64,000 nt of DNA from Adineta ricciae (Eukaryota; Rotifera; Eurotatoria; Adinetida; Adinetidae): the NCBI GenBank assembly GCA_905250025.1, contig CAJNOJ010000092.1, positions 186,001 through 250,000 of the forward strand, written 5' to 3'. Shown here piece by piece: positions 45,359 through 56,800 of this stretch; the stretch's first letter is position 1, and each line of letters starts with the position of its first letter. Under the pieces are notes generated by a model that saw nothing but the letters and a program-made list of their open reading frames with translations, ran no database searches and was not told the DNA's origin. A program made the translations under genes and the position numbers.

Positions 45359-46195
45359 CGTGGTGCTTTTTATTAAATACTATTTTCAAAGAAATCAATA
45401 GTCAATATGGTACAAATACGCATAGCTGTTTATGAAATGATGCATTACGACGTTATTCTAATCATATAAATAGAATACCCCTCGTTGGGCAGAACGATTA
45501 TGATAGCAAGATGAAAAAACTAAATAAAAATACAGAGAAGAAAAAGAACGAACGAACGAACGAAAGCATAAACCATAAGTTTCGCTTGATGAGTCATCGT
45601 AGTCAACTTGCAGTCTCTCGATAAATGCTCTTTCTTGAGTGATCTAAACGTGATGATCACAGTATATTGAGAGTAGTGAAATGTAAATAAACCCATGTGA
45701 CCTGGAGAAACACGCGTTTCATGCATGGTGTCATTTCTACAACTGATACAAGTGCGCGTGTGAATATTTCGTGATAATAGTTTATTTGAATTCAAATCGA
45801 AATAGAAAATAAAAACAAACATTCATTCTTCTCGAAAATAAAATAGAATCGAATTTTTGCAGAATAGATAGAGTATTCTAGAAAGATCAACAATATCATT
45901 CAGGCTATGGAAAGGGAAAAAGAAAAAAACTACCAAAAGCACGCACCGGTTATGAACGAAAATAAGATCACCCCAGAGAATTGAACAAGAATAATAACAG
46001 AAAAAGAAAATATCTACCAGATGGATATGTGTGAATGTGTCAGATAGAATGAAAGAAAGACAAAGCAAGAATTTTGTTTCAGTTTTGTTAGGAAGGAATA
46101 GCATAATTATCTGGCAAAATGAAATCGAATTAGAGAAATAAAATGGAATATTCTCCGATACATCTGCAGTCAGTTTGTTTTTCTAATATCGATGG
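45359..46195. other. Spacer upstream of RH-domain gene
   Basis: About 840 bp of AT-rich DNA. A GAAC tetranucleotide run (45547-45564) is the only repeat seen. No supported exon. Confidence 0.5.
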
Positions 46196-47323
46196 CTAAT
46201 GATAACGATTATACGATGACGGAACGTAGGTAACATTTCGTACTGGATTAACTATTTTTGTTGGTATGGAGAATTCACGCGTTAATGCAAATGGCTTGTT
46301 GATTGTAGAAGTCATACGAATCGGCTCAGATGGTTGTCGTATGGACGACGTACTTCGATAACTAACATTGATCGGTATTTGATAATTGGAAGAGGCTGTT
46401 ATCGGACGATTACTCGTACTATTAGGATTGCTATTCGTGACTCCAAGATTGTACCTAGTAGAATAGTTCGATATAGCGGGTGAGCGAGTCGGTGATGCAC
46501 TTGCAGTTGCCCGTTGGTGAAATGATGTTTGCCGTGGTTGCATAGTTAAGGAAGGTGATGATGAGTAGGCAAATGTCGAACGGATTGGAGAGAAACTTAG
46601 TGCTGGTCTTGATGTCGATCGTGGGCGAGCCAATGTATTTGAAGTCGTTGTTGATTTTTGGACTGGTATAGTGTTTGTTGCTGCTAATGGTCGTCGAGGA
46701 GCGGACGCAGACGTTGTCACATATATGTCAGGTACAGCACCAAATGATGTATTCACAAACGAAACGGTTGTATAACCAAATAAAGACTTTTCGTATGCAA
46801 CTAACTGAAAGAGATTGTCAATATGTAGTTAAACATATATGAATAAGTGATAATTACTTGTTTAATAAATCCAAAATTCGGTCCAATAATATGTCGACGA
46901 GAACGTAAATAATGGAATGCATCACGTAATGGCATTTGTTTGTATTTCATTAAATAAGCTACGAAAGATAAATATTAACAAGTCATTTTCAAGTGAAAAA
47001 TAGCTCGAAGAACGATTTTAGAACGTACCTAGAATAATCGTTGCCGATCTTGACCGTCCAACATAACAATGAACAAGTGTTTTCTTTCCTTGTTGTAAAT
47101 TTTGATGTATACGATCGGTTAGCCGATCGAAATGCGGATGTATAGATGTTGTTGGCACATCGTGTATACTGACTTTTTCATATTCAACTGACGGGCCGAG
47201 ATCTTGTACGGGACATTCGGATGATATGTTGATAACGCAACGAATACCTTTATTTAATATTGCTTGACGAGATTCAAGACCAGAGATATAAAGATTTTCA
47301 ATAACTTCTGTTATACCCAACAT
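46196..47323 (-). CDS. Atypical dual-specificity phosphatase A with low-complexity tail
   Basis: Three minus-strand exons, 47029-47323, 46858-46958 and 46196-46804; phases 1 and 0; 334 aa. The catalytic domain fills about residues 1-145: the N-terminal sequence ITEVIENLYISGLESRQ, an acidic D-loop region (SIHDVPTTSI) and the signature HCYVGRSRSATIILAYLM (Cys-Arg P-loop). Then come RDAFHYLRSRRHIIGPNFGF and IKQLVAYEKSLFG. The family is the small DUSPs (DUSP14/18/28-like) that remove phosphate from Tyr or Ser/Thr. After the domain comes FGAVPDIYVTT and a roughly 170-residue Ser/Thr/Pro/Asn-rich tail without domains. A YAG site (TTTCCAG) lies 8 nt upstream of the ATG. It is in tandem with phosphatase B. 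Confidence 0.92.
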
Positions 47324-47685
47324 GCTCAGTACTGGAAATAATTTACAACGCTATTTACATACACTTGTCTAAAATAGATAGATAAATATAATCGATAATT
47401 ATTATTTTCTTTTCATTTGACATTTTTGACACACGCACCGAGATTTTTAAAGCAATTCCAACAAAAAAAAAGAAATTAGAAATAAAACATAAGAAATTTG
47501 TCATCTGACGCCTATTAAATGTAGAATATGAAAGGAAATAATATATAGAAATATAAATGACGTGACAATAGGCGTATCTCATTGTTCTGAACTAAGCTTT
47601 CTGATTCTCACTTTTCTAATCAAAACATAAACAGTTCGATAAATAATATAAATGAATAAATAGACTTGTTGATTTGTTTCCGTGA
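47324..47685. other. Spacer between the two phosphatase genes
   Basis: About 360 bp of AT-rich DNA containing phosphatase A's promoter side and the 3' end of phosphatase B. No exon is supported. Confidence 0.5.
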
Positions 47686-49295
47686 TTAAATTAAAGGTTT
47701 GATAAAACTTGACCGATAGGTCGTTTCATAATTGGAACGTTGTTGACCATTATTTCTAATCATCAACGATGTGTTCCGATCTGCACTTGGCGCATTCAGT
47801 GATTGTTGATGGTGAACCATACGGCCACGCACATTTGGTGACGTACTTATAGGCAGATTACGATTACCAGCATAGGATATTGATGAAACATTCGATCTCG
47901 ACGGAGATGAATTATTGATTGTCAAAGGCGATGGACTTGAACGACTGATTGGATTGTATCGCGTCGGGGATGCATTTGTAAATCGATTTGTTTCGAATAA
48001 TGGTGTTTGATACTCTGGATTACTGATATTTGTCGACGCAGCAATAACAGCTGATCGATTGGCTGCATTCGAAGCTAATGAACGCGATCGCGCTGCCGCA
48101 GGAGAATTGTTCATCGGTAAATCTCGAGGACTCGAACGTGCTTGATTTGACGGGAAGTTAGTATTACTATTATTACTTGAAATTGTGCTGACAGCAGGAC
48201 TTCGAGTCGCGCCATTGTTACTTGTTGCAAATGTTGGAGCATAGAACGGTAAAGATATTGGCTGTGGTTGTTGCCGTTGTTGATCTTCGTCATACAGCTG
48301 CTTTATTTCTTCGTAAGCCACATCAGGAATCTGTCCGAATTGAGTTGAAACCACTAAATATCAAAATAAACAATGCATAAGCCCCAGTCGACTGGTTGAT
48401 ATTCAAAACAGATTGTCAAACAACGATCAAATATCGGTCACGATATGCAAAAAAAAAGATTGTTTTCGTTGTTTCTTTTAAGCACTAGACATCACAACGT
48501 TTTCGTTCGAATTTGACTATGCAAATATTGTCATTCACACTTCGGTGGAATGTACATAAGCTTCGATAGAGCTGGATATAGAAAAAAAAACACAAAAACA
48601 AACTCTTACTTCGAACACTATTCTCTCGTTTCAATTGAAATTCATAAGAAATTAATTGATTCCAAAATCCTAAGTTTGGAAAACATATCGGCCGATGTCT
48701 TTTACACAACAAATATGCTTCACGTAAAGACAAATTCAAAAACCGCATCAAATACGCACAAACAATAGTTGTACCTAAGAAACGAAATAGTCGACATTGA
48801 AATGATCATTTTCTGTTGATTTACTTCGACTGATGCCAGCCATACAATGAACAAGCACTTTATTCTGTTTATTTGCACTGAGATGTGCATGAATTTTATC
48901 GGTTAATGTATGAAAATAATGACTGATGGGTGTAGTCGGAAAATCGGTAATTTCAAATTTCTCGAGTTTGACATGTTTGGGATAAACAATAGGTGATGAT
49001 TCAATGGCCACATTCTTAACGAGGAGAAAACAGTTCGAGAGTTTGATGTTATTGAAGAGAATATATTTACTAGAATATAAGTTATACCCAGACGTTGAAC
49101 TTGTTCGAGTGTTGCTGCCATTTGACCTGAAAACGTGATAGTTGAGGAATGTGAACGAACAGAAATGCAGGACGAAAGATAATAACCTGATATGAAAATT
49201 TGTGGTGTTATTTCTGAAATTGCCATTAAAAATGTCATTCGATTGAGATTTGCCATAGCAGCTGGATTCATTGGTGAAAGAGAGATTTTACTCAT
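47686..49295 (-). CDS. Atypical dual-specificity phosphatase B with low-complexity tail
   Basis: Five minus-strand exons: 49187-49295, 49071-49126, 48825-49014, 48610-48774 and 47686-48353; phases 1, 0, 1, 1; 395 aa. Domain order as in phosphatase A: ITPQIFISGQMAATLEQVQR, then EITDFPTTPISHYFHTLTDK and the active-site loop HCMAGISRSTTIVCAYLMRF (CX5R intact). REAYLLCKRHRPICFPNLGF and WNQLISYEFQL complete the fold. The last exon begins MVSTQFGQIPDVAYEEI and then runs into about 200 Ser/Asn/Pro-rich residues. The gene sits directly upstream of phosphatase A on the same strand. Introns and sequence show that the two are paralogues by old duplication, not a recent copy. Confidence 0.92.
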
Positions 49296-49706
49296 TGACG
49301 CTGGAGTTTCGAATAATTATTTCAGAATTATCTAGCAAAGAACACTGAAGTAAAGAAAAAAATAGGTTTGGCAACCGAGACGATTATTAAAAAGAACTTA
49401 GAGACACTTTTTCTTACATTCCATACCTCGTGATTGAGTTATTTGTCAATCCCTCAATGAAGTGTGTGTCCTGGTAACGATTATACTGCATGATATATCA
49501 CAAAAAATTCTTGAGTTCTTATGAAAGGTATTTCAACCCGTTAAATTTCATTTCATTGTGTAATTCGACTGCATATTTTGATCGATAAATATATACTAAT
49601 CAAAAACCTATCAAACATTGATTTGTCCAGAACTCTCCAATAGGAATTCATCGATGAGTCATACGGTTTACTTTTTCAAGCTTAGCTTAATCCATCATTT
49701 TCAAAA
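49296..49706. other. Divergent intergenic region
   Basis: About 410 bp between phosphatase B (minus) and the HAD phosphatase (plus). It should hold both promoters. No coding exon is supported. Confidence 0.5.
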
Positions 49707-50641
49707 ATGCTTCGATCTCGCGTTTCATCAATCGTTCATCCTCAAGTACCTGTCTTTTTCATTCGTTTTGCCGACTCCATATCCTTTTTCAACTAATCTT
49801 CTTTAGGTATTTACATCAATTCGTTATTATTCAACAAAACGACGTGAACTTGATGCTGTCATCTTCGATGTGGATGGTACACTAATCGATACTGTTGATT
49901 ACCATGCTAAGTCTTGGTACGACGCATTACAGCATTACAATATCAAGTGCAACCTACCTGATGTTCGTATGCAAATTGGTAAAGCTGCTGACCAGTTGTT
50001 GCCTGTGTTTGCAACCGAAGAGCAAATTAAGAAGTACGCAGAAGAGATCAAAGCTCGGAAAGCTCGATTATTTCAAGATAACTATTTGGAAAAGGTTCGA
50101 CCATTTCCAGGTGTTCGAGAATTGTTTGAAATGATTAAAAAACGCAATGTCCGTATTGCTCTGGCATCGTCAGCACAACAGGATGAATTAGAACTTTATA
50201 AGGACATCGCCAAAGTTAGTGATCTAGTTGACTGTCAAACAAGTTCAAATTCGAAGGATGTAAAACGATCTAAACCTTATCCTGGTAAGATGAACAATGA
50301 GATCTTCAAGATCAAGATCTAACTCTGGAATTTTTAGATATCTTCTTAGCTGCAATGAAATTGCTGAAAAACGCTAGAAATGATCGAGTTGTTGTTATTG
50401 GCGATACGCCATGGGATGCACAAGGTAGATTCAAATCGAATGATTGATTATTTTTCAGAATTAATTCATTATATTTTTGAGTTTAGCTGCTCTAGCGGCA
50501 AAATTGAAAATAGCCGGTGTTCTCTGTGGTGGTTTTGAAGAGAAGCTATTACGTGAATCAGGTTGTCAATGGATCTACCCAGATATACTCGGTTTAACTA
50601 AGAATTATGATACGTTAACGAATGATATTTTAAAAAGCTAG
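49707..50641 (+). CDS. HAD-superfamily phosphatase, beta-phosphoglucomutase/phosphoglycolate-phosphatase-like
   Basis: Four exons, 49707-49745, 49807-50284, 50338-50424 and 50487-50641; phases 0, 1, 1; 252 aa. The four HAD motifs are present: motif I VIFDVDGTLIDT (nucleophile Asp and acid/base Asp), motif II ALASSA, motif III Lys in KRSKPYPDIF, and motif IV VIGDTPWDAQAA. The cap lies between motif I and II and is helical, as in subfamily IA (YHAKSWYDALQ... and RPFPGVRELFEMI). The first exon and the start of exon 2 encode MLRSRVSSIVHPQ and VFTSIRYYSTKRR, basic and without acidic residues, so a mitochondrial presequence is likely. It hydrolyses a small phosphorylated metabolite; the substrate is unknown. 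Confidence 0.92.
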
Positions 50642-51264
50642 TTAAGGGAACTATTTGAAAAAGCAATAAAAATATTCAAGCTTACTACTACGCTTTTTTC
50701 CTACATCATAGTTTGCTTTTTCTTTCTTTCAGATGAATGTACAGTTTTGTGTTCCCTTCGTTTGATCTGTGTTCATGTATATACGTATGTGTATACATAT
50801 ACATGCATATTTACATATGAATGCCATTTGATATTCGATCAACAGACATGTCGACGGCTTCTTCTTCTTCTTGGTGGTATGAAAAAATGCTTGTATGCAG
50901 TACGTTTTCTCGTCTCCTCTCAATCCCGCCTCACAATAAATATGAAGACAAATTTGTTCAGCTGGATAGATGCTGCCCGAGGATGATCATTATTGTTATT
51001 GGGTTGTTCTAATTCTCACTCTAATCAACCGATTGGTAATCACTCGCTGTCGACTTGTCGTTGTTGAAACAACAATATTGCCTTGATCAACGAACGTTCG
51101 CGCAGATGCTTACGCAAGCTTATCATGTATGTGACCTTTTGTCTCTCGTTGTCGTGGTGTTGAACATGCCCAAAGGGTGATGAGAACATAGCACGAAAAC
51201 GATATTTATATAGATGATAGAAGATGAGAGAAAGAGAGATAGATAGCAAAGCTGGGGCGTCGAT

Positions 51265-51283
51265 CGAATATATATATATATAT
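51265..51283 (+). repeat. (TA)n microsatellite
   Basis: About 19 bp of perfect TA repeat in a gene-free region. Confidence 0.85.
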
Positions 51284-53768
51284 ATGTTGACAATATATGA
51301 ATAAATTTATATTATCTGATTTTTATCACAAGTAAATTTTTCTCTCTTTTCATTAAAATGTGCATCGAACACTTAACATGTACAAAGTATAAATAGATGT
51401 ATACACATGTATCATTGATTCGTCTTGTTGTTTTTGTCGTTAACACTGTTTTACCCTTGATTGTTGATATATCAAAATCTGTATTTATTCACGTACAGCT
51501 ATTGATGATATCGATATCTCTCTCTCTCTTTTGTTCACCATTAATCTTTGCCAGGTGTGTATATAGAATAGTCTCGTTGGTTCTGATCGAGCATAACTAC
51601 GTTCAGATGAATGATATATAGATAAAAAACCCTGAACTATAGAAGATTTCCTACTACTGCTGTTATCAATCTATTTTGCTGATTTTTCTTCTTGTGATGA
51701 TGATGATGGTTCGAAGAAGGTCTAGTATAACATTTATGCATCCGACTACTACTACTTCTCCGTCTTCGTGTTCTTCTTGAACAACATAATGTACATGTAA
51801 ACAGTGAATCAGTCCTTTTGTTGATTTTGCATCAGGCTAACTGAGTTGTTCTTTCTATTTGGCCACTGCTATCGCCATCATCCTTTCATCATCATCATCA
51901 TCGTCATCATCAACAACAACATTGTAGAAAGAGAGCGAGCTACTCGGTCAGGGTGCACTCTTTTTTTTTCTCTGTCCCACGTCGAATGAGTTCATCGTGC
52001 ACGCATATACGTATGCACATAGAGAGAGAGAGACAAAGTAAGAGAAGAAAAAAATGTTAAGTAGTATATGTGTGTATATATATATATATTTATATTGCTT
52101 GGCAGTGGGCCATACATCGTTCTCTCACACGTATATTTTTTCCTACGAGTTCTTTACTGCTCAACTGAACACCATAGACGGTCGTGTGTTTGATATGGAT
52201 TTATACATATGAGAGAATGAGAGAAAAATGAAATTGAGTCGTGATCGAAAGATGAGACAACACGCGTGATGGTGATCACCGTATATAACGCGTGTACGGG
52301 CGAATTTCTCTATTGGGTTTTGTCTCATGAATAGACAAAAAAAGGGAGAAAGACTGCAGTAAAAATAGTGTGAGAAATATGATTGATGAGCAACTATTGA
52401 AGATCGACAAGGTATGCTAATTGTCTTAGAAATATATCTGTTCAATATCTACTCTGCGTGCTTTGTTTTCTTTTTCGCTTCGTAATAGTGTATTTTGAAT
52501 GAAAACGATTGAATTCTATTGAAAAGAAAGAAAAGATCTTGACTTTTCAACACTCGTCAACATCTACTATCGTTCGATTATTTTTGCTTATTGTTTTTCA
52601 ATATTCTTTCTCTTCTCGATGCTGTCCGTAGTCATTAAAGAAAATTCTATTAGATATATTCGTGCACAGATGGCTTTTGTCTTTAACTAATACCAGAAAA
52701 GAAGATTGTTACGCTTCTAATCAAGTAAACCACGTATCAATCGTTTTTATTTTCTTCTTTGTTCGTGATTGTCCTTTGTCTGTAATGTCTTTTTTGCATT
52801 GATTACTTTCTTCATCTTCATTCTATTCATGTCTTTCTTCAACGCTGACTTTTGTTTTCAGATGAATGAATTTTGACGGCAACGACGTTAACTGCTGCTA
52901 TCCGTTGACAAAAGTATAATAACCCAACAGTTGACCTGCACTTATGTGTATAACACTCGACGATGGCTTGATCATCGTTTGATTGGTATGTACATATACA
53001 CATATATATAAATCAAACTATCAACGATACATATTCTTTCAGCACTTGGATTAATATTATTATAGGTGCATTGTTAGAGATATTAGAAGTTTTCCAAAAG
53101 GTCATAGTACATCTCTGTTTTCTCTTCGAATAAGTTATCTAAATACTTCATGACATAGTCTCGTTTTTAGGACCTATATTAACATTATCTATTTCTAATC
53201 ATATCTGATATTCAGAATGATATATGTTCATCTTCTGCTTACTCTTTCGGCTTTATCAAACTTTTCTAAGCCGATTTATTGCTTATATGTATACATTTAT
53301 GTATATATATATATATCTCTATGAGTCTATACATGCGAACTATGGCAGTAATTCTTTTTTTTACTCTTCTTTCTCTCTTCCACGTCACCATATACATGCA
53401 AGTATATGTTAGATAGAGTAATGCAGCATGATAGCGAACGGACGAACTGAGTACAAGTCGTTGATGCCATTGTGTAGACGACTACTGAAGCAGTGGACGA
53501 ACCGACAGCGCCCTCGTCTGAATACCATGAAGAGAGATGAGGAAGGGTTACGTAAAAATCTCTAAGCATACATACACACGCATATATATATATATGTAAC
53601 AAGAAAAGAACAAAAAGAGAAAGAGAAAAAGAGAACGCGTATTACAACAGGAATGGTACTACTAAAGAAAGATAGAAGAATAAATCTAACTAGTCCTACT
53701 GTCCGTCTTCTTTCACGAGAAATAGTAGTCTTTCTTTCGTTCTCTCTGTCGCTCCTTTTTTACATTCC

Positions 53769-53801
53769 TTCTTCTTCTTCTTCTTCTTCTTCTTCTTCTT
53801 C
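53769..53801 (+). repeat. (TTC)n microsatellite
   Basis: A run of about 11 TTC/CTT units lying about 100 bp before the tensin-like start codon. In forward frame it would encode only Ser/Phe/Leu runs and is not considered coding. Confidence 0.85.
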
Positions 53802-53898
53802 GCGTTTCACGTTCTCTAATGAATGCTGTAGTGGCACCAGCACATTAGTAATGTTATTCTTTGATTCTATTCTTTCTTTTTCTCTTCTCTTTTAGGTT

Positions 53899-56800
53899 AT
53901 GTACAAAAACGTGCAAGTCAATCATTCTAACAACGCCACTAATACAACGACTACTGCTACGCCGGCTACTCTTTTTTCTTCCTCTCTTTCTTTCTCTCCA
54001 TCCCAAGCAACTCGAACGACTACTCGTTTGCCTGTACAAATAACTAGTACCTCATCGTCTTCTTTTTCTCCGTCGACATCCACTGTATCTCCTACTTTCT
54101 TACCTACTAGCAACATCGGTATCAGTAAAATCAACGACGGCGGCATTTCGCTGCCGATCTCATTCAACCCTCCAAACGAAACCATGTCTATGCCACAGTC
54201 AAGCAAACTCCGATCCGATGTTGATCAACTCGATGATCTTGTAAAAGACCTACTTTCCGAAGTCAACCGACCAGTTGGTAGTAGTTCAAGTAATCGAAAT
54301 AATAATTCTGTTAACATCAATGTTAATAACAATAATAATACTAATACTAAATATCCGACGACGTCATCATCATCTTCCTATTCGTACCATCGTCGTTCAG
54401 ATAATGACAGTAACGAAAATAATTCAAATTCGAAACTACCTTCATCAATTCGAGCTTCATCTTACACGCAAGCATCAACATTAAATAATCAAAAACGTAA
54501 TGAGTTCGATGCGAACACAGTCAGTGGCCTTATTGATGGTTCGTCTTTATCATCGAATGGGGTGCAACGTGAAGAACAGCGTTCGAAAACAACACGTGAA
54601 GAGCGCATACGTATCAAACGCGGCGTTGGTGGCAGTTCAATTAATGGCGTCACAGATATACCGATCACAAGTTCATCGTCTGTGACGACAACAACTACTA
54701 CAAATAAGCCGACTCAGAAAACTGCATCACGTGATCATTTATCCATCGATGAACAATTAATTGATTCTTTATTAGAAAGTGTGCAAAATACTTTAAGAAA
54801 ACGTTCACAACAACAACGAACACACCAAACACCATGGGCAACAGATATACCGATCCATCATCAAAATCCAATGAATAACCGTCGAACATACAGCTCAAGT
54901 GCTGCGTACACAGACTCAATTCATCGCGTACGTAAAAAAGAATGATAATAAGAGACGAATATTAGCACAATACCATTCGTCATTTCTCACTTTCAATGTC
55001 AGCAATAGGCAGTTGAAGGAAACGAAGGCGATCTATTGATTATCTATGTGTTACATGGGAAGACTAGAAGAGATTACGTAAAGATAGATAGATTAAAGGA
55101 CGAGAAAGAGAAACAGAACATCATCGAACATCAGAAGAATGATAATCAAAAATGAAAGACAAAGAAAATCATAAATTTAAACGAATAGAATGAACATTGA
55201 CAGGTTTTTTTATCAATGTTGATTTATCGATTAACGACAAAGTTATTATTGATGTATGTATGTTTAGATGGATCCAACACGTGTACGATTTCCAATTAGA
55301 TTAATGCGAACTGATAGTCCAACAAGTACACTATCATCAAGGAGACCATACAGTCGACAAGATAATCGAGGTACAGAACGAAAAAAGATTATTATTTGGC
55401 AAAATAACTGATGATGTCTGTATTTTTTTCCCTAATGAGCAGATGGTTATACAACAACTGTAACATCAGCATCAACAACCGCTATTCCAACACATTTTCG
55501 TGCAACATCGGAACCGCCACCAGATGGGCCCATTGAACTACGTCGAATGGATTTAGTTCGCTCACCTTCACGTACACAACTCGATACACATCCACCACTA
55601 CCACCACCAGAATATTATCATTATTCACGGTCGACATTACCATCAGGTGGTTTACGTGTGCGTGGACATGATTATTCTGGTTATGAGACAGATACAGGTG
55701 TAGTTACATCTCGTGGCTATGGGCCGCGATACTATGGAGGTGCACCCTCAACACTATCGATGCATGAACCACCGCCACTAGGACCAATGCATTATCCATA
55801 TTATCCTCCGCAACAACCGATGCATTTTGTACGTGAACGTCATCATGACAGCTACGCGGGTGGCACTAGTGGGGGTAGTCATCGCACAATGTTACGACCA
55901 GATGGTTATGATACTGATACAGGTTTAATTAGTAGTGGCAGATTACGTATGACACGTACATTACCACCGCGCATGGCAGCAATCCCAGAAACTCTAGTAG
56001 TAAATAATCGAATGGTTTCGTCATCAAATTTAAATACGGTACCAACGAATTTACGTGGCAGTGCATTTCTCAATGAATCCAACGGGCATACTCTACGTAG
56101 CCGAAATGAGTATATGGGTGGTTATGAAACGGATTCAGGCATGAATACTCGTCAGCAAAGTTACAATCGTCGACCAGTGCCAATAGATATTCAATATGGT
56201 GATAGCGGATGGGTCGGCAAGCAGTCAGCTACTATGACAAGGCCTGTATCTCAGCAGCAACAACAACGGTTTGTTGACAATAGTAGTCAACGTTACCGTT
56301 CGCAAGATCAATTACGTTCAACATCGATACCTGTTTTCAGTCAAGAAACATCGGCAACAATATCACGTTTACCCGAACAGCATATATCAGCTGCGAGTAA
56401 AACACAACAACAACAACAACAGCAGCAGCAGAAGAGGGTAAGACGCGTTGAATGGAATCTCGTTTTTTTTGTTTGCGCGTATTGTCCCCGTCTTCGATTG
56501 AGTTTCGCATGTATACGAATGGTTTTTGATGATTGCATGGAATGTCAAGTGATTGAAAAACCAAATAAGAAGAAAATCACATTCCACTTTATTATCTAGA
56601 CAATAAATCCAATTCCATCGTCAACACACGAGGCTAGACAACAAATGGAAACAATGAGAAAAGATCTCACAGTATTACCAAATCTTTTTCCTGGTCAAGT
56701 GGGTTTATCTAATCCGCCAAGTAATAGCAGGTCACAAATGCCTGCGTCGCCCGAATTGAAAAGAAAGTTTTCTTCGGGCGAAAACACTTTGCAAAAAACT

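Larger units (their letters stand above)
50642..53898. other. 3.3 kb gene-free block upstream of tensin
   Basis: No supported coding exon. It contains TA runs (51265-51283 and 52075-52090), ATC-triplet runs (51880-51915), a TTC run (53769-53801) and many short CT tracts. Two acceptor-like CAG|ATGAAT sites (50730-50738 and 52858-52866) each open only a very short frame. Position suggests promoter and 5'UTR exons of the tensin-like gene, but no motif is decisive. Confidence 0.5.
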
